Counted from the stretch's first letter, positions 26,435-34,759 are shown. The stretch is DNA of 38,769 bases from Pseudomonadota bacterium (GCA_018240685.1 JAFEFG010000041.1:1-38769), one strand, 5' to 3'. A program made the numbers and translations. Notes: generated by a model not told the origin, from the sequence alone.

Positions 26435-27361
26435 ATGCGGATGGATGGCGACGAGAGCAGCAACATCGAGGATCGCCGTGACGAAGGCGGCTTCACGGGA
26501 GGCTTCGGCGGCGGTGGGTTCGGCGGCCCCGGCATCCCCATCCCCGTCGGCGGCGGGCTGCTCAAGGGCGGCTTCGGCCTGATCGCAATCATCGTGATCG
26601 GCCTGATCCTGGGCGTCGATCCGATCGCCCTGCTGGGAGGCCTGTCGGACGGCAGCGGTTACGTCCAGCCGCCCAGCCAGACGCGCACGGCGTCGCGCCC
26701 GTCGGCCGGCGCCGATCCGGAAGTCCAGTTCGCCTCGCGTGTGCTCAAGAGCACGGAGGACGTCTGGGGCGAGCTGTTCCAGCAGATGGGGCGGCAATAT
26801 CGCCAGCCGCGCCTGGTGCTCTATCGCGACGCGACGCAGACCGCCTGCGGCATGGGCCAGGCGGCGATGGGGCCGTTCTACTGCCCGCCCGACCAGCGCG
26901 TTTACCTGGATCTCTCCTTCTTCGACGAACTCGCGAGTCGCTTCCGCTCGCCCGGACAGTTTCCGCAGGCCTATGTGATCGCGCACGAGATCGGCCATCA
27001 CGTCCAGAACCTGCTCGGCATCACGAACAAGGTTTCGCAGATGCAGGCGAGGATGAGCCGGCGCGACGCCAATGCGATGTCGGTGCGGGTCGAGCTGCAG
27101 GCCGACTGCCTCGCCGGCGTCTGGGCCAATCGCGCCAACCAGGAGCGCGGCGGCAGGATGATCGAAGAGCGGGACGTGGATCAGGCGCTCGCGGCGGCGA
27201 CCGCCATCGGTGACGACAGGCTGCAGCGGCAGACCCAGGGCCGGGTCGTGCCCGACAGCTTCACGCACGGCACATCCGCGCAGCGCGTGCGCTGGTTCAA
27301 GCGCGGCCTGGAGAACGGCGACATCAACCGCTGCGATACCTTTCGAGCGCAGCAGCTATAG
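26435..27361 (+). CDS. YpfJ-type neutral zinc metallopeptidase
   Basis: The 308-residue protein has an acidic, Gly-rich N-terminus and one membrane segment (about residues 47-62, FGLIAIIVIGLILGVD). A periplasmic or external domain with the zinc motif HEIGHH (184-189) follows, and a downstream ELQADCLAGVWAN supplies the third ligand. The layout and length match the YpfJ family (putative neutral zinc metallopeptidases), whose substrates are unknown. ATG at 26435 follows GGAG by about nine bases; a second in-frame ATG at 26441 is possible. The two Cys in ACGMGQAAMGPFYCPP are a family feature. Confidence 0.92.
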   Translation: MRMDGDESSNIEDRRDEGGFTGGFGGGGFGGPGIPIPVGGGLLKGGFGLIAIIVIGLILGVDPIALLGGLSDGSGYVQPPSQTRTASRPSAGADPEVQFASRVLKSTEDVWGELFQQMGRQYRQPRLVLYRDATQTACGMGQAAMGPFYCPPDQRVYLDLSFFDELASRFRSPGQFPQAYVIAHEIGHHVQNLLGITNKVSQMQARMSRRDANAMSVRVELQADCLAGVWANRANQERGGRMIEERDVDQALAAATAIGDDRLQRQTQGRVVPDSFTHGTSAQRVRWFKRGLENGDINRCDTFRAQQL

Positions 27362-27364
27362 GGC

Positions 27365-27431
27365 CCGGGGCGCGCGACTCCGGTCGCGCGTCACCGCTTT
27401 GTCCGTACGGCGCGATCTTCCCGCGCCCCGG
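27365..27431. terminator. Nested palindromes between convergent genes
   Basis: The gap between the zinc peptidase and FAH hydrolase stops contains two nested structures. The outer 10-bp stem pairs 27365-27374 with 27422-27431. The inner perfect 8-bp hairpin pairs 27371-27378 with 27383-27390 around TCCG. The two share a few bases, so they would compete. There is no clear U-tract on either strand. A bidirectional transcription stop is the simplest role. Confidence 0.45.
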
Positions 27432-27438
27432 AATGCGC

Positions 27439-28140
27439 CTAGACCAGCGTGCAGGTAACCGTGCCGCAGCCGTCGACGAAGCCGGCCAGGGTGTCGCCCT
27501 TCACCACGGCGGCGACGCCGTCGGGGGTGCCGCTGTAGATCAGGTCGCCGGCGGCCAGCGTCACAAGGCCCGACAGGTAGGAGATCGTCTCGGGGATGCT
27601 CCAGATGAGCGCGTTGAGGTCGGACTTCTGCCGGGTCTTGCCGTTCACATCGAGCTGGATCGTGCCCTTGGACAGATGGCCGACCTGGCTCGCCGGATAG
27701 ATCTCGCCGATCGGAGCGGACTGGTCGAAGCCCTTGCCCATGTCCCAGGGGCGGCCCATGTCCTTGGCCTGGTTCTGGAGGTCGCGGCGGGTCATGTCGA
27801 GGCCGCAGGCATAGCCGAAGACATGGTCGAGGGCCTTGTCGACGGGGATGTCGGCGCCGCCGGACTTCATCGCGACCACCAGCTCCATTTCATGGTGCAG
27901 GTTCTTGGTGGCCGGCGGATAGGCGACCTTGGTCGGATTCTTCGGATCGGCGCAGATCACGATCGCATCTGCGGGCTTGGTGAAGAAGAAGGGCGGTTCG
28001 CGGTCCGGATCGTGGCCCATCTCGCGGGCATGGGCGGCATAGTTGCGGCCAACACAGAAGATGCGACGAACGGGGAACAGATCCTTGGTGCCGTGGACCG
28101 GAACGCCGACGGTCGGCGGCGGCGGCAGAACGAAAGCCAT
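27439..28140 (-). CDS. Fumarylacetoacetate hydrolase family protein (FAHD1/fumarylpyruvate hydrolase-like)
   Basis: The 233-residue cytoplasmic enzyme belongs to the FAH fold. It has IFCVGRNYAAHAREMG near the start, the metal-binding EMELVVAM (Glu pair), YACGLDMTRRDLQ, KGFDQSAPIGEI, and LIYSGTPDGVAAVVKGD at the end. Members cleave C-C bonds of acylpyruvates such as fumarylpyruvate or decarboxylate oxaloacetate. The exact substrate is not determined by these motifs. ATG at 28140 has GGGAGG six bases or so upstream, and the longer frame behind it lacks family sequence. It is divergent from the L,D-transpeptidase gene with 52 bases between starts. Confidence 0.9.
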   Translation of the reverse strand: MAFVLPPPPTVGVPVHGTKDLFPVRRIFCVGRNYAAHAREMGHDPDREPPFFFTKPADAIVICADPKNPTKVAYPPATKNLHHEMELVVAMKSGGADIPVDKALDHVFGYACGLDMTRRDLQNQAKDMGRPWDMGKGFDQSAPIGEIYPASQVGHLSKGTIQLDVNGKTRQKSDLNALIWSIPETISYLSGLVTLAAGDLIYSGTPDGVAAVVKGDTLAGFVDGCGTVTCTLV

Positions 28141-28192
28141 AACTTCCTCCCTCGAAGGCGTGCCTTTATGAAGGCGGCAGGAGCGCGATTCA

Positions 28193-28813
28193 ATGTCAGA
28201 AGCCGATGATTTGAGCCGGATCCTGATGGTCCAGGCCGATTCCGCCGATTCGGCGCTCGGCTGGGCAACCCTGGGCGAGCGCCGCTGGCGCTGCGTCCTC
28301 GGTGCAGGCGGCGTGCGAGAGGACAAGGTCGAAGGCGACGCTGCCACGCCTGCCGGCGAATTTCCTCTGCGCCGGATCTATTTCCGCAACGACCGGCTGG
28401 TCCTGCCCAAGGTCCGTCTGCCGGCCCGACCCATCACCGAGCATGATGGCTGGTGCGACGATCCGCGGTCGCCTTCCTACAACCGACTCGTACGCATCCC
28501 CAACGACTGGAGCCACGAGAAGATGTGGCGGCAGGACGGACTTTACGATCTTGTCGTCGTGGTGGGCTACAACGACGACCCGCCCGAGGGCGAATGGGGC
28601 AGCGCGATCTTTCTCCATATTGCCCGCGAGGATATGGGCCCGACCCACGGATGCGTCGCCTTCGCGCGCCAGGACATGCTCGAGCTCGTATCGCTGATCG
28701 GGCCCGCAACGAGGGTGCGCGTCCTCTCCCAGCCTTCCGCCGAGACCGCGCCGTCACCGGCCGGAGACGACGACATGAAGCAGTTCGAGAACTTCGACGA
28801 ACGGGACTGGTAG
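28193..28813 (+). CDS. YkuD-type L,D-transpeptidase family protein without a signal peptide
   Basis: The 206-residue protein has the YkuD catalytic core. His is in IFLHIA (about residue 141) and the nucleophile is Cys154 in PTHGCVAF. It lacks LysM or other wall-binding domains, and the N-terminus (MSEADDLSRILMVQADSADS) is not a signal sequence, so as annotated it would be cytoplasmic. YkuD enzymes cross-link peptidoglycan or attach lipoproteins in the periplasm, so either export is non-classical or the true function differs. The C-terminus is acidic (DDDMKQFENFDERDW). AGGAG lies about ten bases before the ATG. No better upstream start with a signal is visible. Confidence 0.83.
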   Translation: MSEADDLSRILMVQADSADSALGWATLGERRWRCVLGAGGVREDKVEGDAATPAGEFPLRRIYFRNDRLVLPKVRLPARPITEHDGWCDDPRSPSYNRLVRIPNDWSHEKMWRQDGLYDLVVVVGYNDDPPEGEWGSAIFLHIAREDMGPTHGCVAFARQDMLELVSLIGPATRVRVLSQPSAETAPSPAGDDDMKQFENFDERDW

Positions 28814-28822
28814 ATCTTTGCG

Positions 28823-28840
28823 GGGCCGGAGCCTCGGCCC
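28823..28840. terminator. Short hairpin between convergent genes
   Basis: GGGCCG (28823-28828) and CGGCCC (28835-28840) form a 6-bp GC stem around GAGCCT, between the stops of the L,D-transpeptidase gene and hrcA. There is no U-tract, so terminator activity is uncertain. Confidence 0.3.
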
Positions 28841-28855
28841 TGGTCCGCACAGGCG

Positions 28856-29959
28856 CTAACCCACCATCCGGCCGATGGTGCGCGCGGTATAGTCGACGAG
28901 CGGGATGATGCGTGCGTAGTTGAGGCGGGTGGGGCCGATCACGCCGATCGCGCCCAGGATCCGCTCCTGCGAATCGCGGAACGGCGCCACCACCATCGAG
29001 CACCCGGTGTTGGCGAACATCGGATTATCCGCGCCAATGAAGATCTGCACCCCGGCGGCGCCGTTGGCGAGTTCGAGCAGCCGCGCGAAGCTTTCGCCCC
29101 GCTCCAGCGCATCGAACAACGCACGGACCCGCTCGAGGTCGGAGATGGCGGTGATGTCCTCGAGCAGTCGCGCCTGGCCGCGCACGATGAGCGCCCCGCC
29201 CGGCTCCCCGGCCCAGGTCGCGACACCCGATTCGATCACCCGCGCCGTAAGATCGTTCAGTTCGGCGCGCTTGAGCTTGATGTCCTCCAGGATGAGCCGC
29301 CGCGCTTCCTCGAAGGTGCGGCCGCTCAGCCGCGCATTGAGGTAGTTGCTGGCCTCGGCGAGGGCCGAGGTCGGCATGCCCGGCGGCGTATCGATCAGCC
29401 GGTTCTCGACCTGGCCGGACTGCGTCACGGTGACCACCAGCGCCCGTCCGGGGCCCAGATTCACGAACTCGATATGCTTGATCGGCTGCTCCGTCTTGGG
29501 TGCCATCACGACACTGGCGCAACGGGACAGGCCCGACAGCAGGCTGGTTGCCTGCTCCAGCGCCTCGTTCATGCTGCGACCGACGGCGGCGCAACGCACC
29601 TCGATGCTTTCCCGCTCCTGCTCGGAAAGATTGCCGACTTCGAGCAGCCCGTTCACGAACAGCCGCAGCCCCGCGTCGGTCGGAAGCCGGCCGGCCGAAG
29701 TATGCGGCGCATAAAGCAGGCCGAGATCCTGAAGGTCCGCCATGATGTTGCGGATGGTGGCGGGCGACAGCGTTTCGGTGATCCTGCGGGTCAGGGCTCG
29801 CGAGCCGACGGGTTCGCCGGTCTCGACATAGCTTTCGACCACGAGGCGCAGAACCTCGCGCGCCCGATCGTTGAGTTCGGCAACGGTGGTCGCCTGGCGC
29901 TGGGCCGGGCCGGTGTCCGCAATGACACCGCCCGGAAGTCCGAGACGGTGGATAGCCAT
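28856..29959 (-). CDS. hrcA: Heat-inducible transcription repressor HrcA
   Basis: HrcA represses chaperone genes by binding the CIRCE element and is released when GroEL is busy. The 367 residues begin after a short tail with LNDRAREVLRLVVESYVETGEPVGSR, the winged-helix domain opening. They continue with TLSPATIRNIMADLQDLGLL, the recognition helix, and end with IGVIGPTRLNYARIIPLVDYTA, the conserved C-terminal block. Length and blocks are complete. ATG at 29959 is used, though no strong ribosome site precedes it. The gene is alone on this strand; grpE, its usual neighbour, is not adjacent, and I see no CIRCE element in the gap upstream. Confidence 0.95.
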   Translation of the reverse strand: MAIHRLGLPGGVIADTGPAQRQATTVAELNDRAREVLRLVVESYVETGEPVGSRALTRRITETLSPATIRNIMADLQDLGLLYAPHTSAGRLPTDAGLRLFVNGLLEVGNLSEQERESIEVRCAAVGRSMNEALEQATSLLSGLSRCASVVMAPKTEQPIKHIEFVNLGPGRALVVTVTQSGQVENRLIDTPPGMPTSALAEASNYLNARLSGRTFEEARRLILEDIKLKRAELNDLTARVIESGVATWAGEPGGALIVRGQARLLEDITAISDLERVRALFDALERGESFARLLELANGAAGVQIFIGADNPMFANTGCSMVVAPFRDSQERILGAIGVIGPTRLNYARIIPLVDYTARTIGRMVG

Positions 29960-30039
29960 GGAAAAAATGTAGGTAGGCCCGGCATCCCGGTCAACGCGGG
30001 CGGCTCGCCCCAAGGTCCGTTTGCGTGTAGAAATCGGGT

Positions 30040-30369
30040 GTGTTCCGCAGCTATCGTTTCGAACATCCCAGGACAGAGCGATCCGTCGTCGTCTATGGCC
30101 ACTCCTATATCTGGGCGGGCCTGCTGGGGGCTGCCTACGTGCGGTGGATCGGCTACGGCAGCATCCTGCAGGCCATCGTCATCAATCTCGTTTTCGCCGT
30201 GGGGACGATCCTCTTCCTGGGCGTCACCTCGTACGTCTCGCCCCTCCAGCAGTTCCTCGCCCTGGCCATCGGCCTGCCGACGATCGTCATTATCCAGGGA
30301 ACGCTGATGGTTTCCCTGGTCAAGAATGGCTTCCGGCGCCGGGGCTGGATGATCCGCACGGCCGACTGA
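30040..30369 (+). CDS. Small membrane protein of unknown function
   Basis: I do not recognise this protein. The 109 residues show a basic, hydrophilic start (FRSYRFEHPRTERSVVVYG), then about three membrane segments (near residues 22-36, 43-62 and 69-93). A basic tail follows (VKNGFRRRGWMIRTAD), so the C-terminus is probably cytoplasmic. The start is GTG at 30040 with a poor ribosome site; the overlapping frame starting at 30021 is Arg/Pro-rich and less protein-like. It is divergent from hrcA (80 bases) and lies 78 bases before rph. The hydrophobic pattern and lack of low-complexity bias support a real gene. Confidence 0.65.
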   Translation: MFRSYRFEHPRTERSVVVYGHSYIWAGLLGAAYVRWIGYGSILQAIVINLVFAVGTILFLGVTSYVSPLQQFLALAIGLPTIVIIQGTLMVSLVKNGFRRRGWMIRTAD

Positions 30370-30447
30370 AAGGGGCGGCTGTCGGGGGCGCTTGTCCGCC
30401 GGGCCGGCATTGTCCATAAGCCCTGTCCATCCGCAGGAGACCCCATC

Positions 30448-31167
30448 ATGCGCCCGTCCGGCCGCGCACCCGATCAGCTTCGCAAGATTTCCCTGGACCC
30501 CGGTTTTTCCCGCCATGCCGAGGGGTCCTGCCTCGTGAAGTTCGGGGACACCCATGTCATCTGTACCGCCTCGGTCGACGAGAAGGTGCCGCCCTGGATG
30601 CGCAACACCGGACGCGGATGGGTGACCGCCGAATACGGCATGCTGCCGCGCTCGACACATACGCGGACCGACCGTGAAGCCGCGCGCGGCAAGCAGTCCG
30701 GCAGGACCCAGGAGATCCAGCGCCTGATCGGACGATCCCTGCGGGCGGTGGTCAACCTCTCCGCCATGGGCGAGCGCCAGATCAACATCGACTGCGACGT
30801 GTTGCAGGCCGACGGCGGCACGCGCACCGCCAGCATCACGGGCTCATGGGTGGCGCTGCACTTCGCGTTCGAGTGGCTCATCAAGCAGGGCAAACTCGCC
30901 GCCAATCCGATCACCGGCCAGGTCGCCGCCGTTTCCTGCGGCCTGTGGCAGGGAACGCCGGTGCTGGATCTCGACTATCCGGAAGATTCCAAGGCCGAAG
31001 CGGACGCCAACTTCGTGCTGACCGGGACCGGCGGCATCGTCGAGGTCCAGGGCACGGCCGAGCAGGAACCGTTCTCCGAAGCGCAATTCCATGAGCTGAT
31101 GCTGCTCGCCAAGAAGGGCATCGGCGAACTGACCCAGTTGCAGCGTCTGGCGATCGGAAAGGCGTGA
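30448..31167 (+). CDS. rph: Ribonuclease PH
   Basis: RNase PH trims the 3' ends of tRNA precursors by phosphorolysis. The 239-residue protein is full length and has the family blocks: [76 protein letters not shown] and [22 protein letters not shown] sits about six bases before the ATG. The next gene, rdgB, begins at the stop codon. The rph-rdgB-hemW order next to hrcA is common in Alphaproteobacteria (from memory), which supports both identity and taxon. Confidence 0.97.
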   Translation: MRPSGRAPDQLRKISLDPGFSRHAEGSCLVKFGDTHVICTASVDEKVPPWMRNTGRGWVTAEYGMLPRSTHTRTDREAARGKQSGRTQEIQRLIGRSLRAVVNLSAMGERQINIDCDVLQADGGTRTASITGSWVALHFAFEWLIKQGKLAANPITGQVAAVSCGLWQGTPVLDLDYPEDSKAEADANFVLTGTGGIVEVQGTAEQEPFSEAQFHELMLLAKKGIGELTQLQRLAIGKA

Positions 31168-31781
31168 TGGCCCGGCGCTTCTCGCTGCCTAAGCTGGTTG
31201 TGGCGACCCACAATCGCGGCAAGGCGGCCGAGATTCGCGCCATGCTCAAGCCCCATGGGGTGGAGATCGTGTCGGCAGGCGAACTCGGCCTGCCGGCGCC
31301 GCCCGAGACCGGATCGACGTTCGAGGAGAATGCCGTCCTCAAGGCGCTGGCCGCGACCCGGGCAAGCGGCCTGCCGGCCCTGGCCGACGATTCGGGCCTC
31401 AGCGTTCATGCGCTCGGCGGCGAGCCGGGCGTCTATACGGCGGACTGGGAAGGACCGACGCGCGATGCCATGGTCGGCATGAAGCGCATCCAGGAAGAGC
31501 TCGCCAAGCGCCGGGTGCCGGACACGGAAACCGCCCGCACCGCGACGTTCCACTGCGTCCTCGCGCTGGCGTGGCCTGACGAACATGTCGAGCTCGTGCA
31601 CGGCACGCTCGACGGCACGATCATCTGGCCGCCGCGCGGGCTGGGCGGCCACGGCTATGATCCCTGCTTCCAGCCGGTCTGCATGCAACGCACGACGGCA
31701 CAGATGACGGAAGAGGAGAAGAACGCGATCAGCCATCGCGGACGCGCCTTCCGGATGCTCGTCGAGGCCTGCTTCCGATGA
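31167..31781 (+). CDS. rdgB: RdgB/HAM1 non-canonical purine NTP pyrophosphatase
   Basis: This enzyme hydrolyses dITP, ITP and XTP to monophosphates and keeps them out of DNA. The 204 residues show VVATHNRGKAAEIRAML at the start (the THN-x-GK nucleotide site), TFEENAVLKALAA, LADDSGLSVHALGGEPGVYT with the catalytic Asp pair, and GYDPCFQP. NAISHRGRA appears near the end. ATG at 31167 shares its A with the rph stop; GTG at 31164, one codon earlier, is equally possible and would overlap as GTGA. The stop overlaps the hemW start as ATGA. Confidence 0.95.
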   Translation: MARRFSLPKLVVATHNRGKAAEIRAMLKPHGVEIVSAGELGLPAPPETGSTFEENAVLKALAATRASGLPALADDSGLSVHALGGEPGVYTADWEGPTRDAMVGMKRIQEELAKRRVPDTETARTATFHCVLALAWPDEHVELVHGTLDGTIIWPPRGLGGHGYDPCFQPVCMQRTTAQMTEEEKNAISHRGRAFRMLVEACFR

Positions 31782-32932
31782 GCCCAACGCCGCTGGGCGT
31801 CTACGTTCATTGGCCGTTCTGCAAGTCGAAGTGCCCCTATTGCGACTTCAACAGCCACGTCCGCGACGACGTCGACCCGGCACGCTGGCAGGCAGCTCTG
31901 CTGAAGGAGATCGAGCACGCCGCCCGCGAGGCGCCCGGTCGCGAGGTGCAGTCGATTTTCTTCGGCGGCGGCACGCCCTCGCTGATGGAACCGGAAACGG
32001 TCGCCGCCGTGATCGGCCGCATCCGGCACCTCTGGGACACGAGCGACGCCCTCGAGATCACGCTGGAGGCCAATCCGACGTCGGTCGAGGCGCACAAGTT
32101 CGAGGCCCTCGCGCAGGCCGGCGTCAATCGCGTGTCATTGGGCATCCAGGCGCTGGATGCCGACGCATTGCGCTTTCTCGGCCGCCAGCATTCGGTCGAG
32201 GAGGCGACAGCCGCGCTTGAGACGGCGCGCCGTCACTTCGCCCGCTACTCCTTCGACCTGATCTATGCGCGGCCGGGACAGACACCGGAGGCCTGGTCAC
32301 GGGAACTCGAACGGGCACTCGCCCTCGCCGGCGAGCATCTGTCCGTCTATCAGCTCACCATCGAGCGCGGCACGCGTTTCTTCGCGGAACACGCCCGCGG
32401 CACCTTCACCCTCCCGGACGAGGAAGATGCCGCCCGGATGTTCGAGGAGACGCAGGCCCGGCTCGCCGCCGCCGGGCTGCCAGCCTACGAGATCTCCAAC
32501 CATGCCCGCCCCGGTGCCGCTTGCCGCCATAATTTGATCTACTGGCGGTATCAGGATTACGTGGGCGTCGGACCGGGTGCCCATGGCCGCTTCGCCGTCG
32601 GCGACGCCAAGCGCGCGACGCGGCGGGCGAGCGGCCCGGAAGCCTGGTTGGAGGCCGTCGAGCGGTCGGGACACGGAACGGCGGAGGCCACGACCGTCAC
32701 CGGCCGGGATCGTATGGAGGAGGCACTGATGATGGGGTTGCGCCTGGTCGAAGGCATCGATCGCGCCACCTTCGCGGCAATGACCAATGCCGATCCCGTC
32801 GACGCCCTCGGCGAAGCGCGGCTCGCGCCCCTGGTCGAGGCCGGCTTCCTCGAGATCGATCCGGCGCACCTGAGGGCCACGGCGGCGGGCCGCCAGCGTC
32901 TCAACGCGCTCCTGGAGCGGCTGATCGCATGA
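31778..32932 (+). CDS. hemW: Radical SAM protein HemW (heme chaperone)
   Basis: HemW, formerly annotated as oxygen-independent coproporphyrinogen oxidase, is a radical SAM protein that binds heme and hands it to respiratory enzymes. The 384 residues have the 4Fe-4S motif CKSKCPYC (Cys15, Cys19, Cys22), the SAM-binding FFGGGTPSLM, LEANPTSVE, VSLGIQALD, and YEISNHARPG. A C-terminal HemN-type domain follows. CPYCDF rather than a CxxxCxxCxC arrangement is the expected HemW form. The gene overlaps rdgB before it and the binding-protein gene after it by four bases each. Confidence 0.94.
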   Translation: MSPTPLGVYVHWPFCKSKCPYCDFNSHVRDDVDPARWQAALLKEIEHAAREAPGREVQSIFFGGGTPSLMEPETVAAVIGRIRHLWDTSDALEITLEANPTSVEAHKFEALAQAGVNRVSLGIQALDADALRFLGRQHSVEEATAALETARRHFARYSFDLIYARPGQTPEAWSRELERALALAGEHLSVYQLTIERGTRFFAEHARGTFTLPDEEDAARMFEETQARLAAAGLPAYEISNHARPGAACRHNLIYWRYQDYVGVGPGAHGRFAVGDAKRATRRASGPEAWLEAVERSGHGTAEATTVTGRDRMEEALMMGLRLVEGIDRATFAAMTNADPVDALGEARLAPLVEAGFLEIDPAHLRATAAGRQRLNALLERLIA

Positions 32933-33780
32933 GGCGTCTCCTGCTCGCCTGCCTGGCGCTGGCCGTGCTCGCCGGCGGCGCACTCGCTCAGACCTCCAAG
33001 CCATCCAAGCAGCCGGCGTCAGCCGCCAAGCCCGTCCCCCAGACGAAGGCCGCCGCCCCCAAATCCCCGTTTCCGCCACCCGCCTTCAAGCTCACGGTCG
33101 CCACGTGGGGCAGCTATCCGCCGTTCAACTACCTCGACCGCAAGGGCCTGCCGGCGGGTTTCGAGATGGACCTGGCGCAGGAGATCTGCCAGCGCATCAA
33201 GGCGGAATGCGAGTTCGTCGCGGCCAAATGGGACGACCTCATCCCCGGCCTGATCGACAAGAAGTTCGATATCGTTATGGCCTCGCTCGAGGTCACGCCC
33301 GAGCGGCGGCGCCGGCTCGGCATGTCGCGCCGCTATTATCTCTCACCGGGCGCCTTCATCGCTGCCAAGGGTGCGCCGTTCGACGGCCCGCCTTCCCTCC
33401 TGCGCAACAAGCGCATCGGCGTGCAGAAGGATTCCACTCACGCCGACTGGATCGACAAGAGCTTCCGCCGATCGGCCCAGATCAAGCGCTACGCCACGGT
33501 CGCCGACGAATTGCAGGCACTGGCCAAAGGCGAGGTGGACGCCGTATTCGGCGACAAGGCGCAGCTCTGGCTCTGGTCGCAGAAGCCGGAAGGCCAGTGC
33601 TGCGAGCTGGTCGGCCAGGACATCAAGGATACGCAGACCCTGGGTATCGGCGTCGCGGCCGGGATACGCCGCGAGGACGTGAAGCTGCGCGAAGCCTTCA
33701 ACAAGGCACTGGGCGAGATGATCGCCGACGGCACCTACAAGAAACTCGACGCCAAGTACTTTCCGTTCTCGCTCAATTGA
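32929..33780 (+). CDS. Amino-acid-type ABC substrate-binding protein (SBP family 3), orphan
   Basis: The 283 residues have a Sec signal (about 1-20, cut after ALA) and a Lys/Pro/Ala-rich linker (about 21-50). A family 3 periplasmic binding fold follows, with YPPFNYLDRKGLPAGFEMDL, DDLIPGLIDKKFDIVMASLE, RIGVQKDSTHADWI, and a C-terminal GTYKKLDAKYFPF. Such proteins deliver polar amino acids such as Lys, Arg or Glu to an importer. No permease or ATPase gene adjoins it. The start overlaps the hemW stop as ATGA, so it is probably co-translated with hemW. The linker is unusual for simple soluble binding proteins. The stop faces gntR. Confidence 0.88.
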   Translation: MRRLLLACLALAVLAGGALAQTSKPSKQPASAAKPVPQTKAAAPKSPFPPPAFKLTVATWGSYPPFNYLDRKGLPAGFEMDLAQEICQRIKAECEFVAAKWDDLIPGLIDKKFDIVMASLEVTPERRRRLGMSRRYYLSPGAFIAAKGAPFDGPPSLLRNKRIGVQKDSTHADWIDKSFRRSAQIKRYATVADELQALAKGEVDAVFGDKAQLWLWSQKPEGQCCELVGQDIKDTQTLGIGVAAGIRREDVKLREAFNKALGEMIADGTYKKLDAKYFPFSLN

Positions 33781-33795
33781 CGGTCCCCGGCCGCA

Positions 33796-34476
33796 TCACG
33801 CGGCGTTGCTGGCCGAGAAGGCCTCGTAGGCGTCCTCCACCAGGCTCACGTGGTGCAGCATCGCGGCGTGCGCCGCCGCGGCATCGCCGGACAGGATGGC
33901 CCGCACCACCGCATCGTGCTCCTGGTTCGAGCGCACGAGCCTTCCCTCCATCCGGAACTGTGCCCGGCGAAACGGCGCCAGACGCCGGCGCAGGCCGAGC
34001 GTGAACTCTGCGATGGGCGCGTTGTGGGCACCGGCATAGATGGCGGAATGGAAGGCGTTGTTGGCGTCGGAATAGGCGTCGGGATCACCGGCCGCCGCCA
34101 GCGCCATCATCGCCTCATGCCGCGCATGCAGGCGCCGCCGGTCGATGGGCGTCATGCTCATGGCCGCCAGCCGGGCGCAGGTCGCCTCCATCTCGGCCAT
34201 CGCCACGAACAGACTCTCCAGCTGTTCGGGCGTCACCTTGGACACGATGGCGCCCTTGCGGGGGCGCATGTCGATGAGGCCGCTCATGGCCAGCTGACGC
34301 AACGCCTCGCGCACCGGCGTGCGCGAGACGCCGTGCTGCTGGGCCAGCGAGACCTCGTCCAGGCGCAGGCCGGGCGCCAGCGAACCGTTCAGGATCCCGT
34401 CGGCGATCGCCGAGGCGAGCTTCTCGGTCAATGTCGGGTTGTCGGCCTGCACGTCCGACCGCGTCGTGATGTTCAT
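33796..34476 (-). CDS. GntR-family transcriptional regulator, FCD (FadR) subfamily
   Basis: The 226-residue protein has an N-terminal winged helix (LTEKLASAIADGILNGSLAP, then VSRTPVREALRQLAMSGLI, the recognition region). An all-helical FCD effector domain follows, with metal-binding positions in the ARHEAMMAL, NNAFHSAIYAGAHN and MLHHVSLVEDAY region. FCD regulators bind small organic acids or related ligands. It is divergent from the BMP-type transporter operon with 283 bases between starts, so it probably controls that operon and itself. A TTGTATACAT site typical of this subfamily lies in the gap. Confidence 0.92.
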   Translation of the reverse strand: MNITTRSDVQADNPTLTEKLASAIADGILNGSLAPGLRLDEVSLAQQHGVSRTPVREALRQLAMSGLIDMRPRKGAIVSKVTPEQLESLFVAMAEMEATCARLAAMSMTPIDRRRLHARHEAMMALAAAGDPDAYSDANNAFHSAIYAGAHNAPIAEFTLGLRRRLAPFRRAQFRMEGRLVRSNQEHDAVVRAILSGDAAAAHAAMLHHVSLVEDAYEAFSASNAA

Positions 34477-34553
34477 GGAACCAGCGCATGCATTAAGAGG
34501 GCCAAATTATGCAACTCGGCCTGTGGATGCCCAAAAAGAATGCAATAGCGCAA

Positions 34554-34570
34554 AATTGTATACATCAATT
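34554..34570. promoter_or_regulatory. Predicted GntR/FCD operator
   Basis: A dyad AATTGTATACATCAATT lies in the gap between gntR and the transporter operon. Its centre TTGTATACAT fits the GT-N-AC core bound by many FCD-type GntR regulators. The outer AATTG/CAATT pair adds symmetry but with a different centre. It lies about 80 bases upstream of the gntR start and about 190 bases upstream of the binding-protein gene. The rest of 34477-34692 shows no other site I can support. Confidence 0.55.
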
Positions 34571-34692
34571 GCCTTTTCTCGAGAGCGGTCCGGCGCGGCG
34601 TCAGCCCGGCTGAAAGCAGCCCAGCCCCGACAAATCGCGGTAATTGCCCAGGATTTCCGCAAAACAGGCCCCAAACGAAGGTTTTTGCAGGC

Positions 34693-34708
34693 TGGCACAC
34701 TGCTTGCG
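34693..34708 (+). promoter_or_regulatory. Sigma-54 (RpoN) -24/-12 promoter
   Basis: TGGCACACTGCTTGCG matches the sigma-54 consensus TGGCAC-N5-TTGC with GG and GC at exactly the required 10-base separation. A start point is expected near 34719, about 40 bases before the binding-protein ATG. Sigma-54 promoters need an enhancer-binding activator such as NtrC, which suits nitrogen-limited expression. I could not find a convincing NtrC site upstream. Confidence 0.7.
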
Positions 34709-34717
34709 ACCGCCGAT

Positions 34718-34737
34718 CCCGGCCGCCTTTGGCCGGG
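34718..34737 (+). promoter_or_regulatory. Hairpin at the predicted mRNA 5' end
   Basis: CCCGGCC (34718-34724) pairs with GGCCGGG (34731-34737) around GCCTTT. It would form at the very 5' end of a transcript started from the sigma-54 promoter, ending about 22 bases before the ATG of the binding-protein gene. It may stabilise the transcript. Confidence 0.4.
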
Positions 34738-34759
34738 TTGAGGAACGCAGGGGAATACG

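Noticed and set aside
30021..30419. An alternative frame overlapping the small membrane protein
   Set aside because: Its product is Arg/Pro-rich without hydrophobic organisation, whereas the frame at 30040 has clear membrane segments.
34477..34692. NtrC enhancer sites upstream of the sigma-54 promoter
   Set aside because: Several TGCA-containing stretches are present (for example near 34520 and 34540), but none has the symmetrical TGCAC-N5-GTGCA form.
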